In this document: in pieces, positions 26,300 through 35,917 of the stretch
Position numbering within the stretch: the stretch's first letter is position 1
Layout: every line of letters begins with the position of its first letter
Assembly (NCBI GenBank): GCA_017540355.1
Contig: JAFYBE010000016.1
Coordinates: 1-64,000 of the forward strand
Direction of reading: 5' to 3'
DNA length: 64,000 nt
Origin: Lachnospiraceae bacterium
Lineage (GTDB): Bacteria > Bacillota > Clostridia > Lachnospirales > Lachnospiraceae
Notes under the pieces: model-generated
Told to the model about the DNA's origin: nothing
Databases searched by the model: none
Seen by the model: only the letters and a program-made list of their open reading frames with translations
Program-made: the position numbers and the translations under genes

Positions 26300-28105
26300 T
26301 TATTCTGAGTCAAGCTTAAGTACGGACATAAAGGCCTTCTGCGGTATCTCGACATTACCTATCTGTCTCATTCGCTTCTTTCCTTCTTTCTGTTTCTCCA
26401 AAAGCTTTTTCTTACGCGTGATATCACCGCCGTAACACTTCGCAAGGACATCCTTACGCATTGCCTTAACGGTCTCTCTGGCTATTATCTTGCCGCCTAC
26501 TGCAGCCTGTATGGGTATCTCAAAAAGATGCCTCGGAATCTCATCTTTAAGTTTCTCGCACATCTTACGTCCGCGTTCATATGCGCTGTCAGCATGGACG
26601 ATAAACGAAAGCGCATCAACTTCTTCACGGTTAATGAGTATATCAAGCTTCACAAGCGAACTCTTCTCATATCCCTTAAGTTCATAATCAAATGAAGCAT
26701 ATCCTCTCGACCTGCTCTTAAGAGCATCGAAGAAGTCATATATAATCTCATTAAGAGGCAGGTCGTATTTAAGAAGGACTCTGTTAGCCTCTATATATTC
26801 CATTCCGGTCTGTCTGCCGCGTCTCTCCTGGCATAATCCCATTATCGCTCCGAGATACTCGCTCGTAAGCATAATTTCAGCAGCCACAATGGGCTCTTCC
26901 ATATAATCTATCTCAGAAGGGTCCGGCATATTGGTGGGATTGGTAAGTTCCACCATCTCTCCGTTTGTCTTCCATATATGATATATAACGCCGGGTGCTG
27001 TCGTAACCAGATCAAGATTGTATTCTCTTTCCAGTCTTTCCTGGACTATCTCAAGATGGAGCAATCCCAAAAATCCGCATCTGAAGCCAAAGCCCAACGC
27101 TACCGATGTCTCGGGTTCATAGTTAAGTGACGCATCGTTAAGCTGGAGTTTTTCAAGTGCATCCCTTAAATCAGGATACTTCGCACCGTCCGCGGGATAC
27201 ATTCCACAATATACCATGGACTGTACCTTTTTATATCCGGGCAAAGCCTCCGCGCAGGGATTGTCATCATCCGTAACCGTATCTCCGACTGCCGTATCAC
27301 GCACATTCTTGATGGATGCGGTAATGTAGCCTACCATTCCGGCCGAAAGTTCATCTCCCGGAATAAACTGTCCGGCCCCGAACGTACCGACCTCAACGAC
27401 TTCAGCCGTAGCACCTGTAGCCATCATTTTTATATGTGTGCCCTTAGATACTCTGCCGTCCATAAGTCTGCAGAATATAATGACACCTCTGTATGAATCA
27501 TATAATGAATCAAATATAAGTGCCTTAAGCGGTGCATCAGGATTACCCTTAGGTGCCGGGATCCTTTCAACTATCCTCTCAAGTACATCTTCTATACCGA
27601 TACCGTTCTTGGCGGATATCAATGGTGCATCCTGCGCCTCGATACCTATAACATCCTCTATCTCATCAATGACCCTCTGCGGTTCCGCACTCGGAAGGTC
27701 TATCTTATTGATAACCGGGAATACTTCGAGATCATGATCAAGTGCCAGATAGACATTGGCAAGTGTCTGAGCTTCGATGCCCTGAGCCGCGTCCACGACA
27801 AGTATCGCACCGTCGCATGCAGCCAAAGACCTGCTGACTTCATAATTAAAATCGACATGTCCGGGAGTATCTATGAGATTAAAGACATATTCCTGCCCGT
27901 CCTTTGCCTTATATATTGTGCGCACGGTCTGAGCTTTGATCGTAATACCGCGCTCACGCTCTATATCCATATTGTCCAGGACCTGCTCCTGCATCTCTCT
28001 GTCCGTCAAAAGACCCGTCTTCTCGATTATCCTGTCAGCCAGTGTGCTCTTGCCGTGGTCGATATGTGCAACGATGCAGAAGTTCCTTATATGATTCTGA
28101 TCCAT
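26300..28105 (-). CDS. lepA: Elongation factor 4 (LepA)
   Basis: 601 residues, full length. GTPase motifs [33 protein letters not shown] and NKIDLP, then EF-G-like domains, and the LepA-specific C-terminal [43 protein letters not shown]. It acts on stalled or assembling ribosomes. Ribosome site AGGAAA before ATG 28105. Confidence 0.98.
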   Translation of the reverse strand: MDQNHIRNFCIVAHIDHGKSTLADRIIEKTGLLTDREMQEQVLDNMDIERERGITIKAQTVRTIYKAKDGQEYVFNLIDTPGHVDFNYEVSRSLAACDGAILVVDAAQGIEAQTLANVYLALDHDLEVFPVINKIDLPSAEPQRVIDEIEDVIGIEAQDAPLISAKNGIGIEDVLERIVERIPAPKGNPDAPLKALIFDSLYDSYRGVIIFCRLMDGRVSKGTHIKMMATGATAEVVEVGTFGAGQFIPGDELSAGMVGYITASIKNVRDTAVGDTVTDDDNPCAEALPGYKKVQSMVYCGMYPADGAKYPDLRDALEKLQLNDASLNYEPETSVALGFGFRCGFLGLLHLEIVQERLEREYNLDLVTTAPGVIYHIWKTNGEMVELTNPTNMPDPSEIDYMEEPIVAAEIMLTSEYLGAIMGLCQERRGRQTGMEYIEANRVLLKYDLPLNEIIYDFFDALKSRSRGYASFDYELKGYEKSSLVKLDILINREEVDALSFIVHADSAYERGRKMCEKLKDEIPRHLFEIPIQAAVGGKIIARETVKAMRKDVLAKCYGGDITRKKKLLEKQKEGKKRMRQIGNVEIPQKAFMSVLKLDSE

Positions 28106-28147
28106 TTATCGTTTCCTATCCAAGCGTATACACGCTCTGTTTTCTGA

Positions 28148-28960
28148 TTATCTTGAGTGGCCGCCGCCGCCGTGGCTGCCGCCGCCTCCTCCGCCGCCAC
28201 CGGAGCTTCTCTCTATCTTATGCTTTGTAACCGTCTTATGATTAAATGTATCCGTTCTTACCTTAAAGCTTGCTTTACCGTCCTCAAGATAAGTGCCCGA
28301 AGTAACTGTTACATCACCAAGCTTGCTTCTCCAGTTAATAATTATGTATATAACGGCTATCACCAAAGCAACAAAAAGTACAGCCCCCATAGAATACGGC
28401 ATTCTTAACTTGGATCCTTTTTTCTCAACGGACTTTCCAAGCTTTGAATATACATAGTACGGGTCATCATCGTCACTCAGTTCATCCAATACGTTCAACA
28501 TCTCCGTTGCATCCGAATCCGATATCCTGCTTCTTATCTCACCCGTTGTGGACATCCATGAATGAATCCTGCCGTCCCCGCCTCTGCTCCAGTTATCAAC
28601 AAAGACTATGGCTGAACCGCCGGGATAGTCGTATCCCATGTGGTTATCCTCTGAAAATGAATCTGCAAGACGTCTTACCGAATCAAGATAGCCGTTGGCC
28701 GGATCATCGATTATAAAAAACACAATGTCCGTCTGACATGCAGCCTCAGCCTTTCTAAGCTGCTCGGTTAATGCCGCCTCCTCTTCATTGCTCATCTTAT
28801 CGGCTAAATCTAAAACCGTGACCGAATTGTCCCATGAAGAGTTGTTCCTGGCTGTATTTAGGAAATCAGCCCTTGCAACCAGATACATGGGAAGGGCAAT
28901 TACCGTAATGACCAGTGCAATTATAAAAGGTATTGCAAAATACTTAAAATACGATTTCAT
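28148..28960 (-). CDS. TPM-domain-like membrane protein with Gly/His tail
   Basis: 270 residues. Membrane helix at about 8-29, then a domain (about 40-165) with VLDLADKMSNEEEAALTEQLRKAEAACQTDIVFFIIDD and YPGGSAIVFVDNWSRGGDGR, the pattern of TPM (Psb32/YgcG) domains. A second helix (about 188-208) and a short cytosolic part end in SSGGGGGGGGSHGGGGHSR. Such Gly-rich tails are common in YgcG-like proteins. The domain likely sits outside the cell. Function unknown; often next to proteins with zinc ribbons, as with the gene 7 nt upstream. Confidence 0.8.
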   Translation of the reverse strand: MKSYFKYFAIPFIIALVITVIALPMYLVARADFLNTARNNSSWDNSVTVLDLADKMSNEEEAALTEQLRKAEAACQTDIVFFIIDDPANGYLDSVRRLADSFSEDNHMGYDYPGGSAIVFVDNWSRGGDGRIHSWMSTTGEIRSRISDSDATEMLNVLDELSDDDDPYYVYSKLGKSVEKKGSKLRMPYSMGAVLFVALVIAVIYIIINWRSKLGDVTVTSGTYLEDGKASFKVRTDTFNHKTVTKHKIERSSGGGGGGGGSHGGGGHSR

Positions 28961-28967
28961 TTTTACC

Positions 28968-29963
28968 TCACATCACTACCGCAAGCAAAAGCCTGAGCAT
29001 CGAACCTATAAGTGTTATAAGACCGAATACAGTGAGCCCGTACAGAGCCACTTTATCCTTTGCCACAGGTGTCTTACCCACAACCTTGCCCGTCTGTCCG
29101 TTAACGTGGAACTTATAGTCATTGCCGCGATATCTGAATATATATTCCCACACGGGAAGGAGCGCGTAGTCGACATTTTTCTTGGCAGATTGTATTTCCA
29201 TGCTCTTTTTTGTAACAGTGGCGTAACCCGAAATACTGTCGTTAACCAATCCTTCTACGGCCGAAGCAACTTTATTCTCCGCCCTCGAAGCCAGTTCCTC
29301 TTCGCTCCTGTTGTATTTCTCTCCCAAAAAGCCTGACATGTACTTCTCTTCAAAGTCTTCAAGTCCTTCATATGCATACGGCTCCATGAGATCCATATAT
29401 GTATCATCCATATAATCGGATGCATCGACGGGAATCTTGTCAAAGTCCGCGTCCATCACCCTGTGAATATCGTAATACGAGGTCTCCGTATATTCATAAT
29501 CTCCGGATGACCAGCTTCTTACCTTGGTTCCCGTTCCGTAATACTCAGATTCGGTATCATAGTCATACATAAAAAACGGTACATACGTACCTTCAATCTT
29601 ACTTACCGAAGCATTGTTCAAAAACGTTGACGGAGTAAATACTCTTCTTCCGAATTCATCACGCAAAAGACTGATTGCTTTATCCTTGCTGACGCGGAAA
29701 GGAAGGATAAGATCAGGCTTGTATTTGTCAGCCACCCTCTCGTCCAATATGGTATATGTACCGCAGTTAGGACACTTGGTCGCAAAAGTATGCTCCAAAA
29801 CAACACTGTCCATCGGCGCTCCGCAGTTGGCACAGGTACGAATGGATTCAGTACTTACAAGCTTCTCCTCCGTATCAAGCCCATCACAATGCGGACAACA
29901 CATTGTCGCTTTATCGGGATTGTATACTATATTTCCCCCACAATTCTTACATTTAAATATCAT
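28968..29963 (-). CDS. Zinc-ribbon protein with C-terminal membrane helices
   Basis: 331 residues. Two treble-Cys ribbons lie near the N-terminus: CKNCGG...CCPHC (Cys4/Cys7 with Cys22-25) and CANCG...CPNCG (about 43-72). A long middle region follows with KPDLILPFRVSKDKAISLL and FLNNASVSKIEGTYVPFFMYDYD. A late strand region resembles PepSY-like wrap (YIFRYRGNDYKFHVNGQTGKVVGKTP), and one membrane helix (about 307-331) ends the protein. This matches a conserved Firmicutes family sometimes annotated as TFIIB-type zinc ribbon protein. It has no assigned role. It is coupled to the TPM-like gene and likely works with it at the membrane. Confidence 0.72.
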   Translation of the reverse strand: MIFKCKNCGGNIVYNPDKATMCCPHCDGLDTEEKLVSTESIRTCANCGAPMDSVVLEHTFATKCPNCGTYTILDERVADKYKPDLILPFRVSKDKAISLLRDEFGRRVFTPSTFLNNASVSKIEGTYVPFFMYDYDTESEYYGTGTKVRSWSSGDYEYTETSYYDIHRVMDADFDKIPVDASDYMDDTYMDLMEPYAYEGLEDFEEKYMSGFLGEKYNRSEEELASRAENKVASAVEGLVNDSISGYATVTKKSMEIQSAKKNVDYALLPVWEYIFRYRGNDYKFHVNGQTGKVVGKTPVAKDKVALYGLTVFGLITLIGSMLRLLLAVVM

Positions 29964-29992
29964 ATGTTATCTCCCTGGTGTTCAATAAGCAA

Positions 29993-30052
29993 GGTTTTGC
30001 CCTGCAAAACCGGCTATTGTTGATTTTTGTTTGCGGGCGTTCTTTTGCCCGC
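29993..30052 (-). terminator. Tandem hairpins downstream of argS
   Basis: Minus strand: GCGGGC/GCCCGC (30047-30052 with 30033-30038, 8-nt loop) followed by AAACAAAAATC, then GGTTTTGC/GCAAAACC (30004-30011 with 29993-30000, 3-nt loop) followed by TTGCTTATTG. The second hairpin is the better terminator. Confidence 0.6.
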
Positions 30053-30071
30053 TTATAAAAATCACAATAAG

Positions 30072-31862
30072 CTACATCCGATCCGGTGCCTCAAATCCCA
30101 ACAGATTGATGGATGTCTCAAGTTCCTTAAGAGTCAGAACAAGCAGGTCTATATATCCCTTCTTCTTCTCTTCATCCGTCTCGGCCAGAATCCTGACATC
30201 GTGATAAAAGCTGTTAAATGCATTGGCAAGTGCATAGATATATGCGCATATCCTGTGAGGTGCAGCTTCTTCGTATGCACCCAATATCGTATCAGCGAAT
30301 CCGGTAAGCGCCATCATAAGGTCCTTCTCCGCACCTGATTCCGGTGCATTAAAAGAAAGTGCCTTGCCCATATCGGCAGGAACCGTTCCACCCTGCTCGA
30401 CGTACTTGGCCAGGATACTCTTGATTCTTACTATCGTATACAGAATATACGGACCCGTATTGCCCTCGCTTGAAGTGAACTTGTCTACATCGAATATATA
30501 GTCCTTGGCTGCCTGATTGGACAGATCCCCGTATTTAATCGCAGCCAACCCGACTATACGGCTGATCTTAAGCGCTTCGTCTTCTTCTATATCTCTGTTC
30601 TCGGTGATTCGCTCATACATCCTCTTATTGATATCTTCAATAAGATACTCAAGTCGCATAACACCGCCGTCACGCGTCTTAAAAGGCTTGCCGTCCTTAC
30701 CGTTGACCGTTCCGAAGCCAATATGTATGAGTTCTTTGTCTTTATCGATAAGCCCCGTCTTCCTTGCGCATCTGAAGACCTGTTCAAAATACAGATTCTG
30801 CCTCTTATCCGTCAGATATACCATTCTGTCCGGATTGTATTCCTTAACACGCTCCATTATCGTAGCCAGATCGGTAGTATTGTAAAGCGAAGCTCCGTCC
30901 GACTTAAGAATCATGCAGGGAGGCATCTCCTTATTATCTGTCTCTTCTTTGACATCAACCACAAGTGCACCGTCACTTACACGTGTATATCCTCCGTCTT
31001 TTAAATACTGAACCATTCCGGGGATGATATCATGAACATCACTCTCACCCTTCCAAAGGTCGAATGTAACGTTAAGAGCATCGTAGTTGCGCTTAAGATC
31101 CGACTTGGATACATTCATGATATGATTCCAAAGCGCCCTGTAGCCGCGCACACCGCTTTGAAGCTTGGCTGTAGCCTCCATGGCACGCTTCTTATACTCT
31201 TCATCCTCCTTGCTCTTACCGGAAGCGGTAGGATATATCTCCTCAAGCTCACTTATGGTAAAAGGCGCATCCTTGGGATATTCTCCCTCATAGCTGTCAT
31301 CAAAATACGGCAGATCGGGCTTACGCTCCTTAAGCTCGGTTATGACCAGACCCATCTGAAGACCCCAGTCACCAAGATGAACATCACCTATGGTTCTGTG
31401 TCCCATATACCTTGAAATGCGCTTGATACTCTCGCCTATAACGGCACTTCTTAAGTGTCCGACATGGAGCGGCTTGGCAACATTGGCTCCGCCGTAATCC
31501 ACAATAACGGTCTTATGTTCAGGCACCTCAAGACCCAGTCTTCCGTCTTCACATGCCGTCATATCAGACAGATAGCCTGCCAGCCACTTGCCGCTTATGT
31601 TGATATTAAGAAAGCCCGGATTAACCGCTTCTATGCTCTCTATTACCTCATTACCGGACAGCTTATCTGCAACTTCGGTCGCTATCTGTATCGGAGCCTT
31701 ATGATAAAGCTTGGCTCCCGCCATGGCTCCATTACACTGAAACTCGCACAAATCCGGTCTGTTCGATACCGCAACCTGTCCGAGTTCCTCATCATATCCG
31801 GCATTCTTAAATGCTGTTTTAACTTCTATACTTATAAGTTCCGTTATACTCTTCACGGTCAT
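30072..31862 (-). CDS. argS: Arginyl-tRNA synthetase
   Basis: 596 residues. N-terminal additional domain (about 1-110), then VDYGGANVAKPLHVGHLRSAVIGESI with the HVGH form of the class I HIGH motif, VHLGDWGLQMGLVI, and a C-terminal DALR anticodon-binding domain ending in LGFEAPDRM. It charges tRNA-Arg. The ATG at 31862 directly touches GGAGG; a GTG two codons later (31856) has a 6-nt spacing and may be the true start. Confidence 0.96.
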   Translation of the reverse strand: MTVKSITELISIEVKTAFKNAGYDEELGQVAVSNRPDLCEFQCNGAMAGAKLYHKAPIQIATEVADKLSGNEVIESIEAVNPGFLNINISGKWLAGYLSDMTACEDGRLGLEVPEHKTVIVDYGGANVAKPLHVGHLRSAVIGESIKRISRYMGHRTIGDVHLGDWGLQMGLVITELKERKPDLPYFDDSYEGEYPKDAPFTISELEEIYPTASGKSKEDEEYKKRAMEATAKLQSGVRGYRALWNHIMNVSKSDLKRNYDALNVTFDLWKGESDVHDIIPGMVQYLKDGGYTRVSDGALVVDVKEETDNKEMPPCMILKSDGASLYNTTDLATIMERVKEYNPDRMVYLTDKRQNLYFEQVFRCARKTGLIDKDKELIHIGFGTVNGKDGKPFKTRDGGVMRLEYLIEDINKRMYERITENRDIEEDEALKISRIVGLAAIKYGDLSNQAAKDYIFDVDKFTSSEGNTGPYILYTIVRIKSILAKYVEQGGTVPADMGKALSFNAPESGAEKDLMMALTGFADTILGAYEEAAPHRICAYIYALANAFNSFYHDVRILAETDEEKKKGYIDLLVLTLKELETSINLLGFEAPDRM

Positions 31863-31875
31863 CCTCCATTAATAT

Positions 31876-33018
31876 CTATGATGCGCTTACAACCTGGTTC
31901 TTACCGTGGGTCTTACCGTAATACAGGCGCTTATCCGCAGCGTCTATTACATTCCTTAACTGTGCACCATATCTGAATTCGGCCACTCCCGCTGTCAGTG
32001 TAACAGAGAAGGTACCGCCTTTCTTATCTTCAAACTGTGTATTGCGGAGCCTCTCAAGAATCCTCTCCGCAACGCTCTGGACTTCATTACGCGGTCCGTT
32101 GGCAAAAAGCAGGAACTCCTCTCCGCCCCATCGGCACGAATAGTCGCCCGCTCTGACCTCGTCTCTTATTATATCTGCAAGACCTACCAAAACCACATCA
32201 CCGACGTCATGACCGAAAGTATCGTTAACATGCTTAAAGTCATCTATATCCATCATAACGATGCTGAATACCTGTATTCTCTCCATAGTGTTAATGGCCT
32301 CGTTAACCGCATTCGTAAGACTTCTGCGGTTCCAGAGCCTTGTAAGCGGATCGTGGCTTGCATCTTCACTTAACTTAACATTCTCATTGGTAAGCAGTCC
32401 GGACATATATTCCTTCTCTAAAGCAAAGAGAAGTGAAAAACTGATCTGGAGCAAGAATGCAATAAATACGTTGAAATATCTGATGCCGACTCCCATGGAA
32501 TTATAACCGGAAACATCGTATATCTTATCAACACGCGGATAAATCGCCGTTACCGCAAGATATGTCACTATAACAAAGAATGAGAGATAAACCGCGAACT
32601 TGGTATGCCCTATCTTGCCTACCGGTCTGTTGCTTAAATAAAAAGCCATAGGAACCAAAGACACCGTATAGAGCATGAATCCGAAATCCATATCCGTAAG
32701 GCATGTCGCAAGTGCCGAATGCAATTCTATCTCTATAAACAGCAGAAAAAGAATTGTCGTAAGCTTGCCCTTTGCTGACATCGAGAAGCCCATAAAAAAA
32801 TAGGAGGCCACGATTACGAGATTATAATAAAACATGATATCCACATGCATTATATACATGCATATGGCGAATACCACGTGAATCAGAGCCGCTCCTACAC
32901 ATATTATCTTATATTTGGCAGCATCCTCAATGAGCCTCTTACCCTCAAGCACCTGCCTCACAGCATGAAAAAGCCTTTTTGTCTTACGTCCTTTAGCCAA
33001 CTCTTCTGCCTCTTTCAC
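31876..33018 (-). CDS. Membrane diguanylate cyclase
   Basis: 380 residues from the preferred GTG. About six membrane helices (about 40-215) form the input part, followed by a GGDEF domain (about 225-378) with DPLTRLWNRRSL, DIDDFKHVNDTFGHDVGD and the intact active site RWGGEEF. An RxxD inhibitory site is not obvious. It should make c-di-GMP. The frame extends to an ATG at 33057, but a strong promoter (33035-33064) covers those first codons, and AGGAAG stands 7 nt before GTG 33018. Confidence 0.85.
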   Translation of the reverse strand: MKEAEELAKGRKTKRLFHAVRQVLEGKRLIEDAAKYKIICVGAALIHVVFAICMYIMHVDIMFYYNLVIVASYFFMGFSMSAKGKLTTILFLLFIEIELHSALATCLTDMDFGFMLYTVSLVPMAFYLSNRPVGKIGHTKFAVYLSFFVIVTYLAVTAIYPRVDKIYDVSGYNSMGVGIRYFNVFIAFLLQISFSLLFALEKEYMSGLLTNENVKLSEDASHDPLTRLWNRRSLTNAVNEAINTMERIQVFSIVMMDIDDFKHVNDTFGHDVGDVVLVGLADIIRDEVRAGDYSCRWGGEEFLLFANGPRNEVQSVAERILERLRNTQFEDKKGGTFSVTLTAGVAEFRYGAQLRNVIDAADKRLYYGKTHGKNQVVSAS

Positions 33019-33034
33019 AAAATACTTCCTATCA

Positions 33035-33064
33035 ATTATATAACGAATCACCCCCATTTTTCAA
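33035..33064 (-). promoter_or_regulatory. Promoter of the diguanylate cyclase gene
   Basis: TTGAAA (33059-33064), 18-bp spacer, TATAAT (33035-33040). Transcription would begin near 33028, just ahead of the ribosome site for GTG 33018. This is what decides the start of the gene. Confidence 0.75.
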
Positions 33065-33067
33065 ATA

Positions 33068-33101
33068 AAATCGGGAACCTTTTTAACAAGATTCCCGATT
33101 T
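33068..33101 (-). terminator. Terminator of the Cache chemoreceptor gene
   Basis: Perfect 10-bp stem AAATCGGGAA/TTCCCGATTT with a 14-nt loop, followed by TATTTG on the minus strand. Confidence 0.75.
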
Positions 33102-33139
33102 GTAAACACATATGTAACTTCTGTATCGTCAAGCCTCGA

Positions 33140-35131
33140 TTATACGTTGAATCGCTCCGTTGTATCCTGAAGAGTAGAGATACTGTCCATAACCTCTTTG
33201 GTCTCATTCGATACGTTCGCACTTGACTCCGTAATGTTCTGCATATTGCCCGAAATATTGTGTACGGCTTCGCCGAGTTCCTGCTGTGCCTTGCTTATCG
33301 ATTCAAGTACCTTGTTGATATCCGATACGGATGCACTTACTTCTTCCGCTCCGGCACCAAGTTCCTTACTTACATCGCCGTAGTAATTGGCATCATCCAT
33401 ATAGTTGTTGACCAGTGTCTCGAGATTGTCATAATCCTTAAGCACATTCTCGGTTAAGAACTTGATAAGGCGCTCGCTCACCTTAGAAAGCTCGTCAATA
33501 TTGGCCGTAACTTCCTTGGTAAGTGCATTGACCTTCTCAATCTCACTGCCTGTTGTGGTACTTAGACTGTTAATCTCATCGGCAACAACCGCAAATCCTC
33601 TGCCGGCTTCTCCCGCTCTTGCGGCCTCAATGGATGCATTAAGTGCAAGCAGGTTGGTCTGATTGGCAATTCCCTGTATGGCTGCGGCCACTTCAACGAT
33701 CTGTTCGATGACCTGTATTCCCTTGATGGCTTCTTCAAGCTCTTCCTTGGTCTTATTTGTTACTTCAACCGCATGTCTCTTATTGGCAAGGATCTCAGGA
33801 ACCATACCCTTAACTCTGGCAATGATCTCACCCGTCCTGTCGCTCATATCCCTTGTATCCGTTGCAAAGGTGTCGGCAGCTATCATAACGTTATTACAGA
33901 TCTCACCGATGCTCTCAATACTCTCCGTCTGGCTCTCAATTCCGCCTTCGGTACGCTGCATGGCTTCATTGATCTCCGTAATACTGTCATTGATACCGCT
34001 TATTCTGTCGGATGTAAGAGTCATCTTGTCCTTTATGGTCTGTGACTCATCCTTTGTCTTATGTATCGTATCTATTACTCGGTTCTCAAGTTCCGAAAGG
34101 AGATAGTTGATCTGCTCCACTTCCGAGCCGGATTTGTCAACATTATCATCACCTATTATCTTCTCCTTGATGAAAGCCTTCATATTCTCCATCGGAGCCA
34201 GCTGCTTGCTGATAAGTCCTGTCATTATGAATATGACTGCCGCTATCGCAATAACGGTTATAAGCACACCGGTAAGGATAAGTCTGTATGTTGTACCTAT
34301 AACATTGCTCTGAGGCTTAACAAGTCCGAGTGCCCATCCGCATCCTTCCACGCTTGCAGTCGCAAAATAATTCTTCTCTCCGTCATAATCCGATGTCAGT
34401 ATAACGCTGCTTCCCGGAGCCGTCACTATACTTGCGATGCCGGGCATAACGTCTGTTACTGCCGTTGCAACGTCTTCACCCGGAAGATATGCCTGATTCT
34501 CATGCATTATATAGTTGCCGCTTGCATCCACCATGAATCCGTATTCACCTTTTCCATAGGGAATACTGTTGACAACGTCCATTATGTAATCAAGAGTAAA
34601 GTCTGCACCAAGAACACCCACAAGTTCTCCGCTCCTGTATACAGGCGTTGCGATGGTTATACACATACCTCCGATAAGGACATCCATATAAGGATCCGTA
34701 ACTATAGTGGTACCTGCAGCCGCTGCAGCTTTATACCATCCTCTGGCTGTGGGATCGTATCCGTCCGGCACCGTAGCATTGGGATCCATCTGGATATGCT
34801 GCTTATCAGCCATTCCGTAATAAAGATTCAAAAACTCCGGATGGCCGGCAGCCTCTGTTGTAACTATATTCTGAATATGCTCTCTGTCATAAGATGAATC
34901 GGGAAGTGCCGCAAACGCCGCAGCTCCTGCCGCATTCATGCCCTTCTCCATCTCAATCCAGCTGTTGATTGAATTGGCATACTTACCTGCATTGACCTGC
35001 ATCTCATTGGTCAGTTCTTTATTAAGATTACGTCCTGATGCTCCTACGATGATGCCGGTCGAAACCAACATGGTTGCTACCACGATAAGTATGACTGCAA
35101 GTGTAAGTTTTCCTTTGATCGTTCCTTTCAT
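33140..35131 (-). CDS. Methyl-accepting chemotaxis protein with Cache sensor
   Basis: 663 residues from ATG 35131 (a longer frame reaches 35176, but GGAGGGAG lies between). Membrane helix at about 8-30, extracellular dCache domain (about 40-285) with [33 protein letters not shown] and [16 protein letters not shown], a second helix (about 292-315), and a signalling domain with [31 protein letters not shown]. The WYKAA and D-TARGW pattern is typical of Cache domains that bind amino acids or other small ligands; the ligand cannot be told. No methylation pentapeptide or CheW-binding tail was assigned. Confidence 0.92.
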   Translation of the reverse strand: MKGTIKGKLTLAVILIVVATMLVSTGIIVGASGRNLNKELTNEMQVNAGKYANSINSWIEMEKGMNAAGAAAFAALPDSSYDREHIQNIVTTEAAGHPEFLNLYYGMADKQHIQMDPNATVPDGYDPTARGWYKAAAAAGTTIVTDPYMDVLIGGMCITIATPVYRSGELVGVLGADFTLDYIMDVVNSIPYGKGEYGFMVDASGNYIMHENQAYLPGEDVATAVTDVMPGIASIVTAPGSSVILTSDYDGEKNYFATASVEGCGWALGLVKPQSNVIGTTYRLILTGVLITVIAIAAVIFIMTGLISKQLAPMENMKAFIKEKIIGDDNVDKSGSEVEQINYLLSELENRVIDTIHKTKDESQTIKDKMTLTSDRISGINDSITEINEAMQRTEGGIESQTESIESIGEICNNVMIAADTFATDTRDMSDRTGEIIARVKGMVPEILANKRHAVEVTNKTKEELEEAIKGIQVIEQIVEVAAAIQGIANQTNLLALNASIEAARAGEAGRGFAVVADEINSLSTTTGSEIEKVNALTKEVTANIDELSKVSERLIKFLTENVLKDYDNLETLVNNYMDDANYYGDVSKELGAGAEEVSASVSDINKVLESISKAQQELGEAVHNISGNMQNITESSANVSNETKEVMDSISTLQDTTERFNV

Positions 35132-35235
35132 TTCACGATTCTCCCTCCGTATAAAGTAAGTACTTCCGTACCACAATATTTTAAAACCCTGGCTTTAACA
35201 TTTCAATAATTTTCTGCATAATTTTTATCCAAATA

Positions 35236-35244
35236 TGTTAAAAT
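35236..35244 (+). promoter_or_regulatory. Extended -10 promoter of queH-alaX
   Basis: TGTTAAAAT: TG at 35236-35237, one base, then TAAAAT at 35239-35244. No good -35 is seen at 17 bp. The expected start of transcription (about 35251) coincides with the queH ATG at 35252. Confidence 0.55.
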
Positions 35245-35251
35245 ACAAGCC

Positions 35252-35917
35252 ATGAACAAAACAGATTACAATAAGGAATTTAAGTGCATAATCGATCGCC
35301 TGGATGCCTATTACAGGGCTTCCGATATAAAAGATGCTCAAAAAAAGAAGCTTCTGCTCCATGCATGTTGTGCTCCATGCAGCAGCATATGTATAGAAAG
35401 AGTTCGCGATCACTTTGATACTACTGTCTATTTCTTTAATCCTAATATAACAATTGAAGATGAGTACCTATATCGTCTGAATGAACTTAAGCGACTTATA
35501 GACATATATAACGATATGCCCGGAAGAGGACATATCAATCTTATTAACGGCGATTATGATCCGGATGTATTCTTTAGTATTGCAAAGGGTTATGAAGATT
35601 GCCCCGAACGCGGTGCCCGCTGCAGTCTGTGCTACGAGTTAAGACTTAAGGCAACTGCAGATACCGCAATTGCAAACGGCTATGACTACTTTGCCACGAC
35701 CTTAACCCTCAGTCCGCTAAAAGATGTCGAGCGGCTTAACGGCATAGGATACAGGCTTTCTAAGGAGTCAGACGGACGCCTTCTGTGGCTTCCATCCGAC
35801 TTTAAAAAGGAAGACGGATACAAAAAAAGCATTGAACTTTCAAAAGAATACAACCTTTACAGGCAGAATTACTGCGGATGTGTTTATTCAAGGCGATTGG
35901 AGGATATGCATGAATAA
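35252..35917 (+). CDS. queH: Epoxyqueuosine reductase QueH
   Basis: 221 residues. Cys pairs expected of QueH (formerly DUF208) are present: LLLHACCAPCSSICIE near residue 37, CSLCYELRLKATA (about 125), and YCGCVYS near the end, which bind an iron-sulfur cluster and a second metal. It reduces epoxyqueuosine to queuosine in tRNA, replacing QueG. There is no ribosome-binding site before ATG 35252. The stop overlaps the start of the next gene by 8 bp. Confidence 0.94.
   Translation: MNKTDYNKEFKCIIDRLDAYYRASDIKDAQKKKLLLHACCAPCSSICIERVRDHFDTTVYFFNPNITIEDEYLYRLNELKRLIDIYNDMPGRGHINLINGDYDPDVFFSIAKGYEDCPERGARCSLCYELRLKATADTAIANGYDYFATTLTLSPLKDVERLNGIGYRLSKESDGRLLWLPSDFKKEDGYKKSIELSKEYNLYRQNYCGCVYSRRLEDMHE

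Noticed and set aside
33663..34897. Two long plus-strand frames inside the Cache chemoreceptor gene
   Set aside because: They mirror the coiled-coil codon pattern of the receptor on the opposite strand and show no independent signals.
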